Source: Roseomonas alba (lineage in GTDB: Bacteria > Pseudomonadota > Alphaproteobacteria > Acetobacterales > Acetobacteraceae). From it: a DNA stretch of 64,000 nucleotides. The translations under genes and the position numbers were made by a program. The stretch spans positions 744,001 through 808,000 of the forward strand of contig NZ_JAHYBZ010000001.1 in the NCBI RefSeq assembly GCF_019430885.1. Direction: 5' to 3'. The notes below the pieces were generated by a model. It had not been told where the DNA came from, searched no databases, and saw only the letters and a program-made list of their open reading frames with translations. The first letter of the stretch is position 1; each line of letters begins with the position of its first letter. Positions 9,466-17,402 of this stretch are shown one piece after another.

Positions 9466-10433
9466 CCGTGGAGCCGATCCTCAGCGTCGACGGGCTGCAC
9501 AAGCATTTCCCCGTCCGCAATGTCTGGAAACGCCGGGTCGGCTGGCTGCGCGCGGTCGATGGCGTGTCCTTCGACGTGCGGCGCGGCGAGATCCTGGGGA
9601 TCGTGGGCGAGTCCGGCTGCGGCAAATCCACCCTCGGCAAGACGCTGATGGGCATCCAGCCGGCGACATCGGGCCGCGTCGTCTTCGAGGGGAACGATGT
9701 CGCGGGGCTGACGCCGGCACAGGCGCGGAAATACCGCGAGCATCTGCAATACTGCTACCAGGACCCGGGGGCCTCGCTCGATCCGCGCTGGACCATCCGG
9801 TCGTCCCTGCATGAGCCGCTGATCGTCCACACCGACCTGCCCACGGCGGAACGCGAGACGCGCGTGCGCGAGATCCTGAAGGCGGTCGGGCTGCCGGAGA
9901 CGCATCTTGATCTCTATCCGCACGAAATCAGCGGCGGGCAGCAGCGGCGCGTGGGGCTGGCGCGCATCCTGACGCTGAAGCCTTCGGTGGTGATCCTCGA
10001 TGAGCCGACATCGGGGCTCGACGTGTCGGTGCAGGCGACGATCCTGAACCTGTTCCTCGACCTGCAGCGCGCCTTCGGGCTGACCTATCTGTTCATCTCG
10101 CACGACCTGTCCGTCGTGCGGCTGGTCTGCCATCGGGTCGCGGTGATGTATCTCGGCCGCATCGTCGAGATCGGGCAGACCGAGGCGATCTTCGCCGCGC
10201 CGCAGCACCCCTATACGCAGTCTCTGCTGGCGGCGATCCCGAAGATCGGCGGGGCGCGCGTCACCGACAGCTTCGCGCTGGAAGGCGAGCCGCCCAGCCC
10301 GACCAACCTGCCATCCGGCTGCCGGTTCCGCACGCGCTGCCCGCGCGCGGCGGGGCTCTGCGCGGAACAGGACCCCGCGCTGCTGGGGGATGGGGCGGAG
10401 CATGCCGTGGCCTGCCACTTTCCCGGGCCGTAA
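9462..10433 (+). CDS. ABC transporter ATPase, DppF/OppF type
   Basis: 323 residues counted from ATG 9462, which overlaps the previous stop. Walker A GESGCGKST, signature ISGGQQRR, Walker B VVILDEPTSGLD and H-loop FISHDLS are all intact. The C-terminal segment GCRFRTRCPRAAGLC again carries clustered Cys. It completes a five-gene importer. A composite repeat follows the stop codon and may act as a transcription end for this operon and for the convergent HAD gene. Confidence 0.94.
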   Translation: MTVEPILSVDGLHKHFPVRNVWKRRVGWLRAVDGVSFDVRRGEILGIVGESGCGKSTLGKTLMGIQPATSGRVVFEGNDVAGLTPAQARKYREHLQYCYQDPGASLDPRWTIRSSLHEPLIVHTDLPTAERETRVREILKAVGLPETHLDLYPHEISGGQQRRVGLARILTLKPSVVILDEPTSGLDVSVQATILNLFLDLQRAFGLTYLFISHDLSVVRLVCHRVAVMYLGRIVEIGQTEAIFAAPQHPYTQSLLAAIPKIGGARVTDSFALEGEPPSPTNLPSGCRFRTRCPRAAGLCAEQDPALLGDGAEHAVACHFPGP

Positions 10434-10467
10434 GGGCAGGCGTCGCAGCGGTGCTGTTTCCTGGGCG

Positions 10468-10743
10468 GTGGAACCGGGTGGGGCATTGCCCCTCTCGGGC
10501 TCACCCCAGCAAAGGCCGAAGGGCCTTTGCAGACTTCCATCTAGTGCGGGGCATCGCGGTCCTTCCCCCTGAGGACGAGTGGTTCCGAGCCCGGCGCGCC
10601 GCAAATGGCCGGCACCCCGCATGGTGGGCGCGCGGCGTCGCCGGCCAACAGTGCTGCGCAACACCAGGTATCGGTTTCCAAAGGCCCTCTGGCCTTCGGT
10701 GGGGAGACGTCCGGAGAGGGGCAAAGCCGGTCTCCGGTTCCAC
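10468..10743. repeat. Paired double-hairpin repeat, copy A
   Basis: Fills most of the 363-nt convergent gap (10434-10796). The outer ends are inverted: GTGGAACC at 10468-10475 and GGTTCCAC at 10736-10743. The left arm has GGGGC-ATT-GCCCC (10480-10492), then a perfect 9-bp stem GCAAAGGCC/GGCCTTTGC (10509-10530). The right arm is the same module inverted: CCAAAGGCC/GGCCTTCGG (10678-10699), then CCGGAGA/TCTCCGG (10711-10737). The inner segments (around 10545 and 10660) resemble a shared tail ending in ACCTGGCGC. Related to copies at 11614, 25219 and 58496. Confidence 0.8.
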
Positions 10744-10796
10744 AGTTCCGGTCGTCGCGGGGCCTGCCAGGCGGAGCCCCGCCGATCCCATCGGTA

Positions 10797-11519
10797 TCAG
10801 TCGGCGGCCGCGGCCTTGTGGGCCTCGGCCAGGGCGCCGAGGCTTTCGAAGCGGAAATCGTAGCGGCCGGCCTCGGCGGGTTCCGGCGTTGCGCCCCAGC
10901 CGGGCCGGTCGTGGCGGCGGTCGATCCAGGCTGTGGCCAGGCCGATCTTCTTCGCCGGCACATGGTCGTGGAACAGGCTCTGCGCGGTGTGGAGGATATC
11001 GGCCTTGCCGACGCCCATGGTCGCGAGATGACGCAGCATGAAGTCGAAATTCGCGAGGTCGGGCTTGTAGGAGCCGATGTCCTGCGCCGTGCAGATGGCA
11101 TCGAAGGTCACGCCGAGGCGGCGGTTGCTGCCGGCGAAGCTGACGCGGTCCACATTGGACAGGATGACGAGCCGGTAGTGCTGCTTGAGATAGGCCAGCG
11201 CGGCGGGGGAGTCCGGGAAGGCCGGCCAGTCGGGCACGGAGGCGCCGAAGCGGCGATGGTCCTCCTCGGCCATCGTGACGTCCCAGGCCTTGGCGAGGCG
11301 GCGATGCACTTCGGTGAGGATATCCGAGTAGATCATGCGCGGCGTCTCCGCTTCCTGCGCGGCCTCGGCTTCGCCGAAAGCCTCGAGCGCAGCGTCGCGC
11401 GACAGCGCCGTGCCGGCCTTCGCCAGGAGCGGCTGCAGGGCCGCGTGGATGCCGCTCTCCCAGTCGATCAGGGTGCCGTAGCAGTCGAAGGTCAGGGTGG
11501 TGAAATCCGTGAGGCGCAT
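10797..11519 (-). CDS. HAD-superfamily haloacid dehalogenase (type II-like)
   Basis: 240 residues. The N-terminal FDCYGTLIDWESG holds the nucleophilic Asp (D12). SNVDRVSF gives motif II, YKPDLANFDFML carries the motif III Lys, and VGKADILHTAQSLFHDHVPA leads into the motif IV region. This matches L-2-haloacid dehalogenase-like HAD proteins, cytoplasmic enzymes that swap a 2-halo group for hydroxyl or act on phosphate esters. Start ATG 11519 gives the family length. The gene has no operon partner and is flanked on both sides by copies of the hairpin repeat. Confidence 0.85.
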   Translation of the reverse strand: MRLTDFTTLTFDCYGTLIDWESGIHAALQPLLAKAGTALSRDAALEAFGEAEAAQEAETPRMIYSDILTEVHRRLAKAWDVTMAEEDHRRFGASVPDWPAFPDSPAALAYLKQHYRLVILSNVDRVSFAGSNRRLGVTFDAICTAQDIGSYKPDLANFDFMLRHLATMGVGKADILHTAQSLFHDHVPAKKIGLATAWIDRRHDRPGWGATPEPAEAGRYDFRFESLGALAEAHKAAAAD

Positions 11520-11613
11520 GGCGAGTTCCTGTCGGAATGGATGGGGGTGCCGCCGGGCGCGACATGGGGAAGCGGGACGGATCCTGCCACTCCTCTCATC
11601 TTGGCGGCACGCC

Positions 11614-11820
11614 CGGCAAGGGCCCTGCCTTCGGAACCGACGCTTGGCGCGATGCGGTTCTTTCGAGGCGTGGGTGCGTTGTGCCCCGCATGCATCCGGG
11701 CGCCGGGCCACGAGCATGCGCCGATGGATGGCTGAACCGTGCCGCGAGATGCCAGGTCGAGGTTTCCAAAGGCCGTTCGGTCGATGCGCCTCCATTCACG
11801 TTGCATGGCAACGTGAATGG
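11614..11820. repeat. Paired double-hairpin repeat, copy B (diverged)
   Basis: Lies in the 418-nt gap 11520-11937. The right arm keeps the module tail GCCAGGTCGAGGTTTCC and the start of the inner stem (AAAGGCC). Its outer hairpin is replaced by a different, perfect 13-bp stem: CCATTCACGTTGC (11792-11804), loop ATG, GCAACGTGAATGG (11808-11820). The left arm is degenerate but retains GGGCCCTGCCTTCGGAA and CTTGGCGC (11620-11650), matching the left arm of copy C. The rest of the gap shows nothing I can identify. Confidence 0.6.
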
Positions 11821-11937
11821 GATTCCGTGGCGTGGAGAGGCTTGAAGAGCGGCAGCGCCCCGTGCATCCGCCGTCAGGTGGCGTGGATGGGGCTGATCCT
11901 CGCCCGCTGCTGCCGGCCGAACCCCGCGCCCTTCGCC

Positions 11938-13413
11938 CTATGGCGCCGCGACATGCACGCCGGGCCGCCTGCCGTCGTTCCATCGGCCGCCGATCGCGCG
12001 TTCGATCTGCGCCGCCAATTGCAGCAGCAGCCCGTCATTCGCCTGGCGGGCCAGGGCCTGGATGCCCAGCGGCAGCCCGTTGTCCTGCGTGGCGAGCGGC
12101 AGCGAGATCGCCGGAATGCCGGCGAGGTTCGCGAGCGGCGTATAGGCGAAGTTGCGCCACAGATTGGCGAACCAGTCGAGCACGTCGGGATTGTCGCTGA
12201 TCGTCAGGTATTCCGTCGTGCCGATGCGCGGCGTCGGCAGGGCGGTGATCGGGGTCAGGATGATGTCCCAATCCTCGAAGAAGGCGCCGAAGGCGCGGGA
12301 GGTGGTGTTGAACACCCCCTGCATGCGCGCGCGTTCCGCATAGGAGATGTCGCGGCCGTATTCCCAGATGCGGATGTTGATGGGTTCGACCAGGTCGGCC
12401 GGCGGGCGGTCGAGGCCGCGCTGGGCGAGCAGGTTGGCGATGGTCTGCGCGAAATTGCTGATGTAGCAGGTGGTCTGGGCGGCGAAGGCGGCACGGAAAT
12501 CGACCGCCGGTACCGTCCAGGCGACGTGGTGGCCGAGGCCTTCGAGGAAGCGGCCGACGCGGGCGAGTTCCTCCACCCGTTGCGGCGTGGCGCGGTAGTC
12601 GCCCCATTCATGCGACAGCGCGATGCGGAGCCGGCCGGGGTCGCGTTCGATCAGCGCCGAACAGGATTCGGGCGCGGTCCAGTAGGGCATGAACTCGCCC
12701 GGCGCGCCGCCCCGGCAGGAATCCACGAACAGCGCCGTGTCGCGCACGCTGCGGGTCAGGCAGCCCTGGATGGAGACCAGCCCCGTCAGGTCCGACGCGG
12801 CGGGGGCGATGGAGAAGACGCCGCGGGAGGGCTTCAGCCCGATCACGCCGTTCACGCCGGCGGGGATGCGGATTGACCCGCCGCCATCGGTGGCGTGCGC
12901 GATCGGCAGCACGCCCGCCGCGACCATCGCCGCGCTGCCGGCCGAGGAGCCGCAGGTGGTGTAGTCGGTGTCCCAGGGATTGCGCGTGACATAGACGGCG
13001 GGGTTCTCGGCCGAACTGCAGCAGCCGAATTCGGGCGTTGTCGTCCGGCCCATGATGTTCAGTCCGGCCCGGCGGATGCGGCCGGCCAGGTAGCTGTCCG
13101 CCGCGGCGCGGTTGCCGCGCATCAGCAGCGAGCCCATCTCCTGCAATCGCCCCTTCAGGGTCGGGCCGAGATCCTTCATCAGGTAGGGCACGCCGGCGAA
13201 GGGGCCGGCGGGGTCCATGCCGTCCTTCAGCGGATCGGCCACCACGTCGTCGAACACCTCGACGACGGCGCTGACCGCGGCATTCGTCGCGGCGATGCCG
13301 GCGGCAACCTGGGCCGCGAGCTCGGCCGGCGTCAGCGCCCCCTGGCGGACGAGGCCGGCCAGCGCGACGGCATCCTGCGCGGCCCATTCGTCCCAGCTCA
13401 TCGCCAATGTCAT
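11938..13413 (-). CDS. Amidase, amidase-signature family
   Basis: 491 residues from ATG 13413; a GTG 9 nt earlier is possible. The Ser-cisSer-Lys triad is visible: Lys80 in GVPYLMKD, the Gly/Ser loop TCGSSAGSAA around 153-162, and nucleophile Ser180 in DGGGSIRIPAG. These cytoplasmic enzymes hydrolyse C-N amide bonds and include 6-aminohexanoate, indoleacetamide and allophanate-type hydrolases. No other member of a known pathway is adjacent, so the substrate is open. It reads toward the HAD gene, with repeat copy B between them. Confidence 0.9.
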   Translation of the reverse strand: MTLAMSWDEWAAQDAVALAGLVRQGALTPAELAAQVAAGIAATNAAVSAVVEVFDDVVADPLKDGMDPAGPFAGVPYLMKDLGPTLKGRLQEMGSLLMRGNRAAADSYLAGRIRRAGLNIMGRTTTPEFGCCSSAENPAVYVTRNPWDTDYTTCGSSAGSAAMVAAGVLPIAHATDGGGSIRIPAGVNGVIGLKPSRGVFSIAPAASDLTGLVSIQGCLTRSVRDTALFVDSCRGGAPGEFMPYWTAPESCSALIERDPGRLRIALSHEWGDYRATPQRVEELARVGRFLEGLGHHVAWTVPAVDFRAAFAAQTTCYISNFAQTIANLLAQRGLDRPPADLVEPINIRIWEYGRDISYAERARMQGVFNTTSRAFGAFFEDWDIILTPITALPTPRIGTTEYLTISDNPDVLDWFANLWRNFAYTPLANLAGIPAISLPLATQDNGLPLGIQALARQANDGLLLQLAAQIERAIGGRWNDGRRPGVHVAAP

Positions 13414-13448
13414 GTCGTGCACCTGTCCCCGAAGACGCGCGGGCAGCC

Positions 13449-13485
13449 TAGAGCGGGACGGCGGAAGGTGAAATCACCCGATCCG
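13449..13485. repeat. Possible CTAGAGC-type palindromic element
   Basis: The stretch between the amidase start and the metalloprotease-like gene contains CTAGAGCGGGA followed by the inverted repeat GGTGA-AA-TCACC (13467-13478). From memory it resembles short palindromic elements scattered in alphaproteobacterial intergenic DNA. Only one copy is seen here, so the assignment is tentative. Confidence 0.3.
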
Positions 13486-13547
13486 GCGGGCAGGATCGAA
13501 CGGATCATGCGCGGAACGCCGGCCCGGGCGGGTGGGGGCGACGGGGG

Positions 13548-13979
13548 TCAGCCAGGGTCGAGGAAGGTGGGTCGGGCGTCCGCGTTCCACCGGATACCGT
13601 CGGCGGCGAGGGTCTCGGCGAGCAGCGCGGGGTCGAGGCGGCAAAAGCGGACCAGCAGCCGCACGTAGACGCCGACGAAATCGGGGCCGTGGCCGGCGCC
13701 GCGGCCCTCGGCCGTGCTGGTCATGGCGTGGGCGATCTCGTGCAGCAGGACCCAGCTCGGCAGGGATTCGGGGGCTTCGATGGCGAGGCGGCTGCCGGTG
13801 GCGAGCACCGCCTTCGTCGCCTTCCGCGGCCGGATGCGGGGCGGCCAGCGCAGCCCCTCCGTGGTCCAGACATGGTCGATGAGCGCCTGCATCTGCCCGA
13901 ACGGCACGATGGACCGGTCGAGCGGGGCGACGACGCGGTTCTCCCAGGCGTAGAGGCGTTCGTCCCGTGCGCTGGTCAT
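13548..13979 (-). CDS. HEIAH-motif zinc metalloprotease-like protein (SprT-like core), function unknown
   Basis: 143 residues. The zinc-protease motif HEIAH is at residues 80-84 and a likely third ligand, His97, lies in GAGHGPDFVGVY, the same spacing style as SprT/Spartan-like domains (HExxH followed by GHG). The rest is not recognisable. There is no signal peptide, so it should be cytoplasmic. The start overlaps the stop of the DUF2786 gene by 4 nt, which implies joint production. Whether it cleaves proteins is not known. Confidence 0.65.
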   Translation of the reverse strand: MTSARDERLYAWENRVVAPLDRSIVPFGQMQALIDHVWTTEGLRWPPRIRPRKATKAVLATGSRLAIEAPESLPSWVLLHEIAHAMTSTAEGRGAGHGPDFVGVYVRLLVRFCRLDPALLAETLAADGIRWNADARPTFLDPG

Positions 13980-14719
13980 CGGGTCCGGCCGGGCAGGCGC
14001 ATCGTGCCGCCGGCGCCGCGGACAGGTCTTTGCAGGTTCACGCGGCCGCCGGCCTCGACGCCCTTCCGGTAGGCGGCGCCGTCGCGCACCGTCCGCGTCG
14101 TGTAGCTGGTGCGCAGGCGAATGCCGAGCTCGCCGAAGCCTTCCGCGATGATCTGTTCCTTCACCAGGACGAGGGCGGTGCCGGTCGAGGTCGGCTGGCG
14201 CGCGGCCTCCTCCGCGGCACGGCGATGGGCGGCGAATTCCTCGATGCGCGTCGACACGCGCTCGGCGAAGCCGTAGCGGAAGCTGCGCAGGCGGTTCTGG
14301 GGCGTGGCGCGACTGCGGCGATAGGCATCGCTGGCGCGGAACAGGGCTTCCTCGTGATCGACCGCGCCCGCCACCAGATGCATCAGGTATTCCGCCATCA
14401 GCACATCGGGTTCGAGGCCGAAGAAGACGAAGTGGTCGCGCCCGACCATCCAGCCGCGGGTCTCGGTCAGGTCGATCACCGAGAGGAAGATGGCGGAGAG
14501 CGCCTGGAGGCGCGGGCCGGTGAAGGCGATCTCGCGTTGCAGGCAGGTCTCCTGCCGCAATTCCACCTCGGACATGGTCAGGCCGTAGACCTCGAGCAGC
14601 TCGCCGATCTTCTGGGCGGCGGCCAGCGCCTCGGCTTCCGAGCAGCCGCGTTCGACCGTGCGCGCGGCCAGCGCCCGGATGCGGGTCTTCACCTTGTCGA
14701 GTTCGGTCTGTTGGCTCAC
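13976..14719 (-). CDS. DUF2786-domain protein
   Basis: 247 residues from GTG 14719, preceded by GAGG at about 11 nt; no ATG lies in frame nearby. Residues 1-55 (KVKTRIRALAARTVERGCSEAEALAAAQ...YGLTMSEVEL, written with a gap) match the DUF2786 pattern: a short helical domain with an EA-rich helix. A longer conserved part with GRDHFVFFGLEPDVLMAEYL follows, then a charged helix. Function is unknown. It is the first gene of a two-gene unit with the HEIAH protein. The 303-nt gap upstream holds one inverted repeat and no gene. Confidence 0.7.
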   Translation of the reverse strand: MSQQTELDKVKTRIRALAARTVERGCSEAEALAAAQKIGELLEVYGLTMSEVELRQETCLQREIAFTGPRLQALSAIFLSVIDLTETRGWMVGRDHFVFFGLEPDVLMAEYLMHLVAGAVDHEEALFRASDAYRRSRATPQNRLRSFRYGFAERVSTRIEEFAAHRRAAEEAARQPTSTGTALVLVKEQIIAEGFGELGIRLRTSYTTRTVRDGAAYRKGVEAGGRVNLQRPVRGAGGTMRLPGRTR

Positions 14720-14919
14720 CGCGTCACGACCTCGTTCACCTGGAGCGACATTCCATCCTTGAGGGGGGCAGCCGGGCGTGGCGGGGCAGGGCGCCCGCGC
14801 CGGAGGCAGCGCCGCGCGCCGCCCGGGCCGCGGTGATCTTGGTTCGGCCGGCGGGATGCGCAAGCGGGCCGGGGCCGGAAGGGGATCGGGGCGGACCAAG
14901 GGGGCGTGGCAGGGGTCGG

Positions 14920-14944
14920 GCGGTTCCACCCTCCCGGGAACCGC
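14920..14944. promoter_or_regulatory. Inverted repeat upstream of acetamidase gene
   Basis: An 8-bp perfect inverted repeat, GCGGTTCC (14920-14927) and GGAACCGC (14937-14944), with a 9-nt spacer, in the divergent gap between the DUF2786 and acetamidase genes, 78 nt before the acetamidase start. Form and position fit an operator for a dimeric regulator, but no regulator gene is adjacent. Confidence 0.35.
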
Positions 14945-15022
14945 TCTAGCCTGCGCGCCGACGCCGTCGCCCGGCGGGCCAGAAGCCGTGACGGGCGCCG
15001 GAGCCTTTCCCCGGGGAGCCCG

Positions 15023-15931
15023 ATGGCCAAGCATCATTTCCGTCCCGCCCGCTACTTCAACGCCATCGGCACGGCCGAGCCCTGCCTGCGCATCGCCGAT
15101 GGCGACACGGTGGTGACCGATACGATCGACGCCTCGGGCCTCGATGCGCGGGAGGTCGCCGTGGCGAGCCGGCCCAACCCCATGACCGGGCCGTTCTTCA
15201 TCGAGGGGGCGGAGCCGGGGGACACGCTCGCCGTGCGCATCGACCGGCTGACGCCGAGCCGCGGGACGGGCTGGACCTATTCGCCGCTTGCGCTGACCGT
15301 GCTGGACCCGGCGGCGATCATCGACCGGCCGCCCTCGCAGCGCGTCGTCTGGGACATCGACCAGGCGGCCGGGACCGTGCGGTTGCAGGAACCGGTCAGG
15401 GGCCTGGAGCATTTCGCGCCGGCCATCCAGCCCATGATCGGCTGCTTCGGCGTCGCGCCGGCCGGCGGGCAGGCCATCTCCACAGCGACCAGCGGGCCGA
15501 ATGGCGGCAACATGGATTACCGGCTCTTCGCGCCGGGGACGACGGCGTGGTTCCCGGTCTCGGTGCCCGGGGCGCTGTTCTATCTGGGCGACGGCCATGC
15601 CAGCCAGGGCGATGGCGAGATCACCGGCACGGGCATCGAGACCTCCTTCGAGATGGAGGTGACCTTCCGAGTCCTGAAGCGCAGCATCGCCTGGCCGCGG
15701 GGCGAGACCGCGGAGGACATCTTCACCATCGGCAATGCGCGGCCGCTCGACCAGGCGTTGCAGCATGCGACGACCGAGATGTCGCGCTGGCTCGGCGAGG
15801 ATTACGGCCTGGATGCGCGGGCGGCGAGCCACCTGATGGGACAGGTGGTCCGCTACGATGTCGGCAATGTCTTCAACCCGGCCTATACGGTGGCCTGCCG
15901 CATCGCCAAGAGGTGGCTGACGAAGCGGTAG
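15023..15931 (+). CDS. Acetamidase/formamidase family protein (FmdA/AmdA-like)
   Basis: 302 residues, matching the shorter members of the FmdA/AmdA family. Typical features are HHFRPARYFNAIG at the N-terminus, FFIEGAEPGDTLAVRI around residue 60, GCFGVAPA in the middle and a GGNMDYRLFAPGTT loop. Family members hydrolyse formamide or acetamide to ammonia and the acid in the cytoplasm. ATG 15023 has GGGGAG upstream. It stands alone on the plus strand, convergent with the aminotransferase gene. Confidence 0.85.
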   Translation: MAKHHFRPARYFNAIGTAEPCLRIADGDTVVTDTIDASGLDAREVAVASRPNPMTGPFFIEGAEPGDTLAVRIDRLTPSRGTGWTYSPLALTVLDPAAIIDRPPSQRVVWDIDQAAGTVRLQEPVRGLEHFAPAIQPMIGCFGVAPAGGQAISTATSGPNGGNMDYRLFAPGTTAWFPVSVPGALFYLGDGHASQGDGEITGTGIETSFEMEVTFRVLKRSIAWPRGETAEDIFTIGNARPLDQALQHATTEMSRWLGEDYGLDARAASHLMGQVVRYDVGNVFNPAYTVACRIAKRWLTKR

Positions 15932-15935
15932 AGGC

Positions 15936-15963
15936 GGCGGCGCGGCGGCGGGACGGCGCCGCC
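15936..15963. terminator. GC-rich hairpin between convergent genes
   Basis: GGCGGCGC (15936-15943) pairs with GCGCCGCC (15956-15963) across a 12-nt loop, in the 34-nt gap between two converging genes. No T-run follows on either side, so it would be a weak or Rho-assisted end. Confidence 0.35.
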
Positions 15964-15965
15964 CG

Positions 15966-17141
15966 TCAGGCGCAGGCGGCGAGGCAGCGATCGGCCAGGG
16001 CCTCGTAGTCGCCGATCTCGTTGAAGGCCTGGGCGGAAATGCGGATCCACAGCGCGTCGCCGATCGGATGCACCGGGACATCGGTGCGATGCGTCTCGAT
16101 CAGCGTCTCGCGCAGCGCGTTCGAGGCCTCGCGCGTCGCGGCGCCGCGCCAGGGCAGGCGGATGGTGGCCATGGCGGCGCTCATCTCGGCCGGCGCGCCG
16201 ATCTGTGTGCCGAAGCGCGCGGCGAGCAGGACCGCGCCCTCGCGCGCCAGGGCGGCGTTGCGGCGCATCAGCGCTTCCCCGCCCAGCCCGGAGCAGAACT
16301 CCAGCGCAGCAGGCACGGACAGAAAGGCGGTGCTGTCGCGTGTCCCGGTGTAGTCGAACTCCGCGGGGAAGCCCTCGCCATAGGGGTGGGAGATCACAGT
16401 CGGGTGCAGGCCGTCCTGCCGGTCGCGCTGGGCCCAGAGGAAGCCGGACCCCTTCGGCGCCATCAGCCATTTGTGGCAGTTGCCGACGTACCAGTCGGCG
16501 CCGAGCGCCGGCAGGTCGAGTGGCAGCATGCCCGGCGCATGGGCGCCATCCACCAGCACTTTCGCGCCCGCCGCCTGGCATTCGGCGATGAGCTGCGCGA
16601 TGGGCAGCACCAGCGCACTCGGCGAGGTGACGTGGTCGAGGATGGCGAGCCGCGTGCGCGGCGTGAGCGCGGCGGCGACGCGGCGGATGATCTCGTCAGG
16701 GTCGGGATCGGGCCAGGGCACGGCGACGGTGACGAGTGCCGCGCCGCTGCGCGAGGCAACGTGGTGCGCGGCATTGCGCACGGCGCGATAGCCGTGGTCG
16801 AGGACGAGGATCTCATCGCCCGGTACGAAGGCGAGGGATTGCAGCACGGCGTTGCAGCCCGCGGTGGCGTTCTCGACGAAGGCGAGGTCCTGCGCGTCCG
16901 CGCCCAAATAGGCCGCGAGCGCTGCGGCGGAGTCACGCAGCGCGCCGGGCAGGATGCGCTTGAAGAAGACCGAGGGCTGCGCCTCCATCCGCGCGCGCCA
17001 GGCGGTCTGTGCGTCCAGCACCGGGCGGGGCGTCGCGCCATAGGCGCCGTGGCTCACCGTCAACCAGTCGGGGTCGAGGGCGAAGGCGGGACGGATCGCG
17101 CGACCCAGCGGCGGCAGCGGCGCTTCGTTCGGCAGGCTCAT
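15966..17141 (-). CDS. Aminotransferase class V-fold, PLP-dependent (isopenicillin-N-epimerase-like)
   Basis: 391 residues. The PLP lysine is in WYVGNCHKWLMAPKG, preceded by the Asp of VLVDGAHAPG that holds the pyridine ring. The N-terminal LDPDWLTVSHGAYGATPRPV and ENATAGCNAVLQ match the isopenicillin-N epimerase/cysteine desulfurase-like branch. Members include racemases, desulfurases and epimerases, so the reaction cannot be fixed. It has its own promoter region (17142-17402) shared with the divergent Bug receptor. Confidence 0.87.
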   Translation of the reverse strand: MSLPNEAPLPPLGRAIRPAFALDPDWLTVSHGAYGATPRPVLDAQTAWRARMEAQPSVFFKRILPGALRDSAAALAAYLGADAQDLAFVENATAGCNAVLQSLAFVPGDEILVLDHGYRAVRNAAHHVASRSGAALVTVAVPWPDPDPDEIIRRVAAALTPRTRLAILDHVTSPSALVLPIAQLIAECQAAGAKVLVDGAHAPGMLPLDLPALGADWYVGNCHKWLMAPKGSGFLWAQRDRQDGLHPTVISHPYGEGFPAEFDYTGTRDSTAFLSVPAALEFCSGLGGEALMRRNAALAREGAVLLAARFGTQIGAPAEMSAAMATIRLPWRGAATREASNALRETLIETHRTDVPVHPIGDALWIRISAQAFNEIGDYEALADRCLAACA

Positions 17142-17402
17142 GCGGGACCCTTTGCGATCGGGACAGCGGGAGACGGCATCACGGCCATGCGGGGAGGTCG
17201 GTCCTGCGCCGGTGCAGCAAGGGCGACGCGGCGCATCGCGATGGGCGGCATGTGGCTATTCACTCATGGGGCCCGGATGCCGTCAAACTGCTGCATCGCA
17301 CAAGATTGCGCCTTGGCGCGCAGACCGCGCTGCGGAAGGATGCGTGGCGGGCCATCGGGCCATAGCGACCCGCCATGTGCCGGATCTTTGATGGAGCCTG
17401 CC

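Noticed and set aside
10434..11937. Possibility that repeat copies A and B are a CRISPR array
   Set aside because: Units are inverted, not direct, only two modules per site occur, and there are no regular spacers or cas genes.
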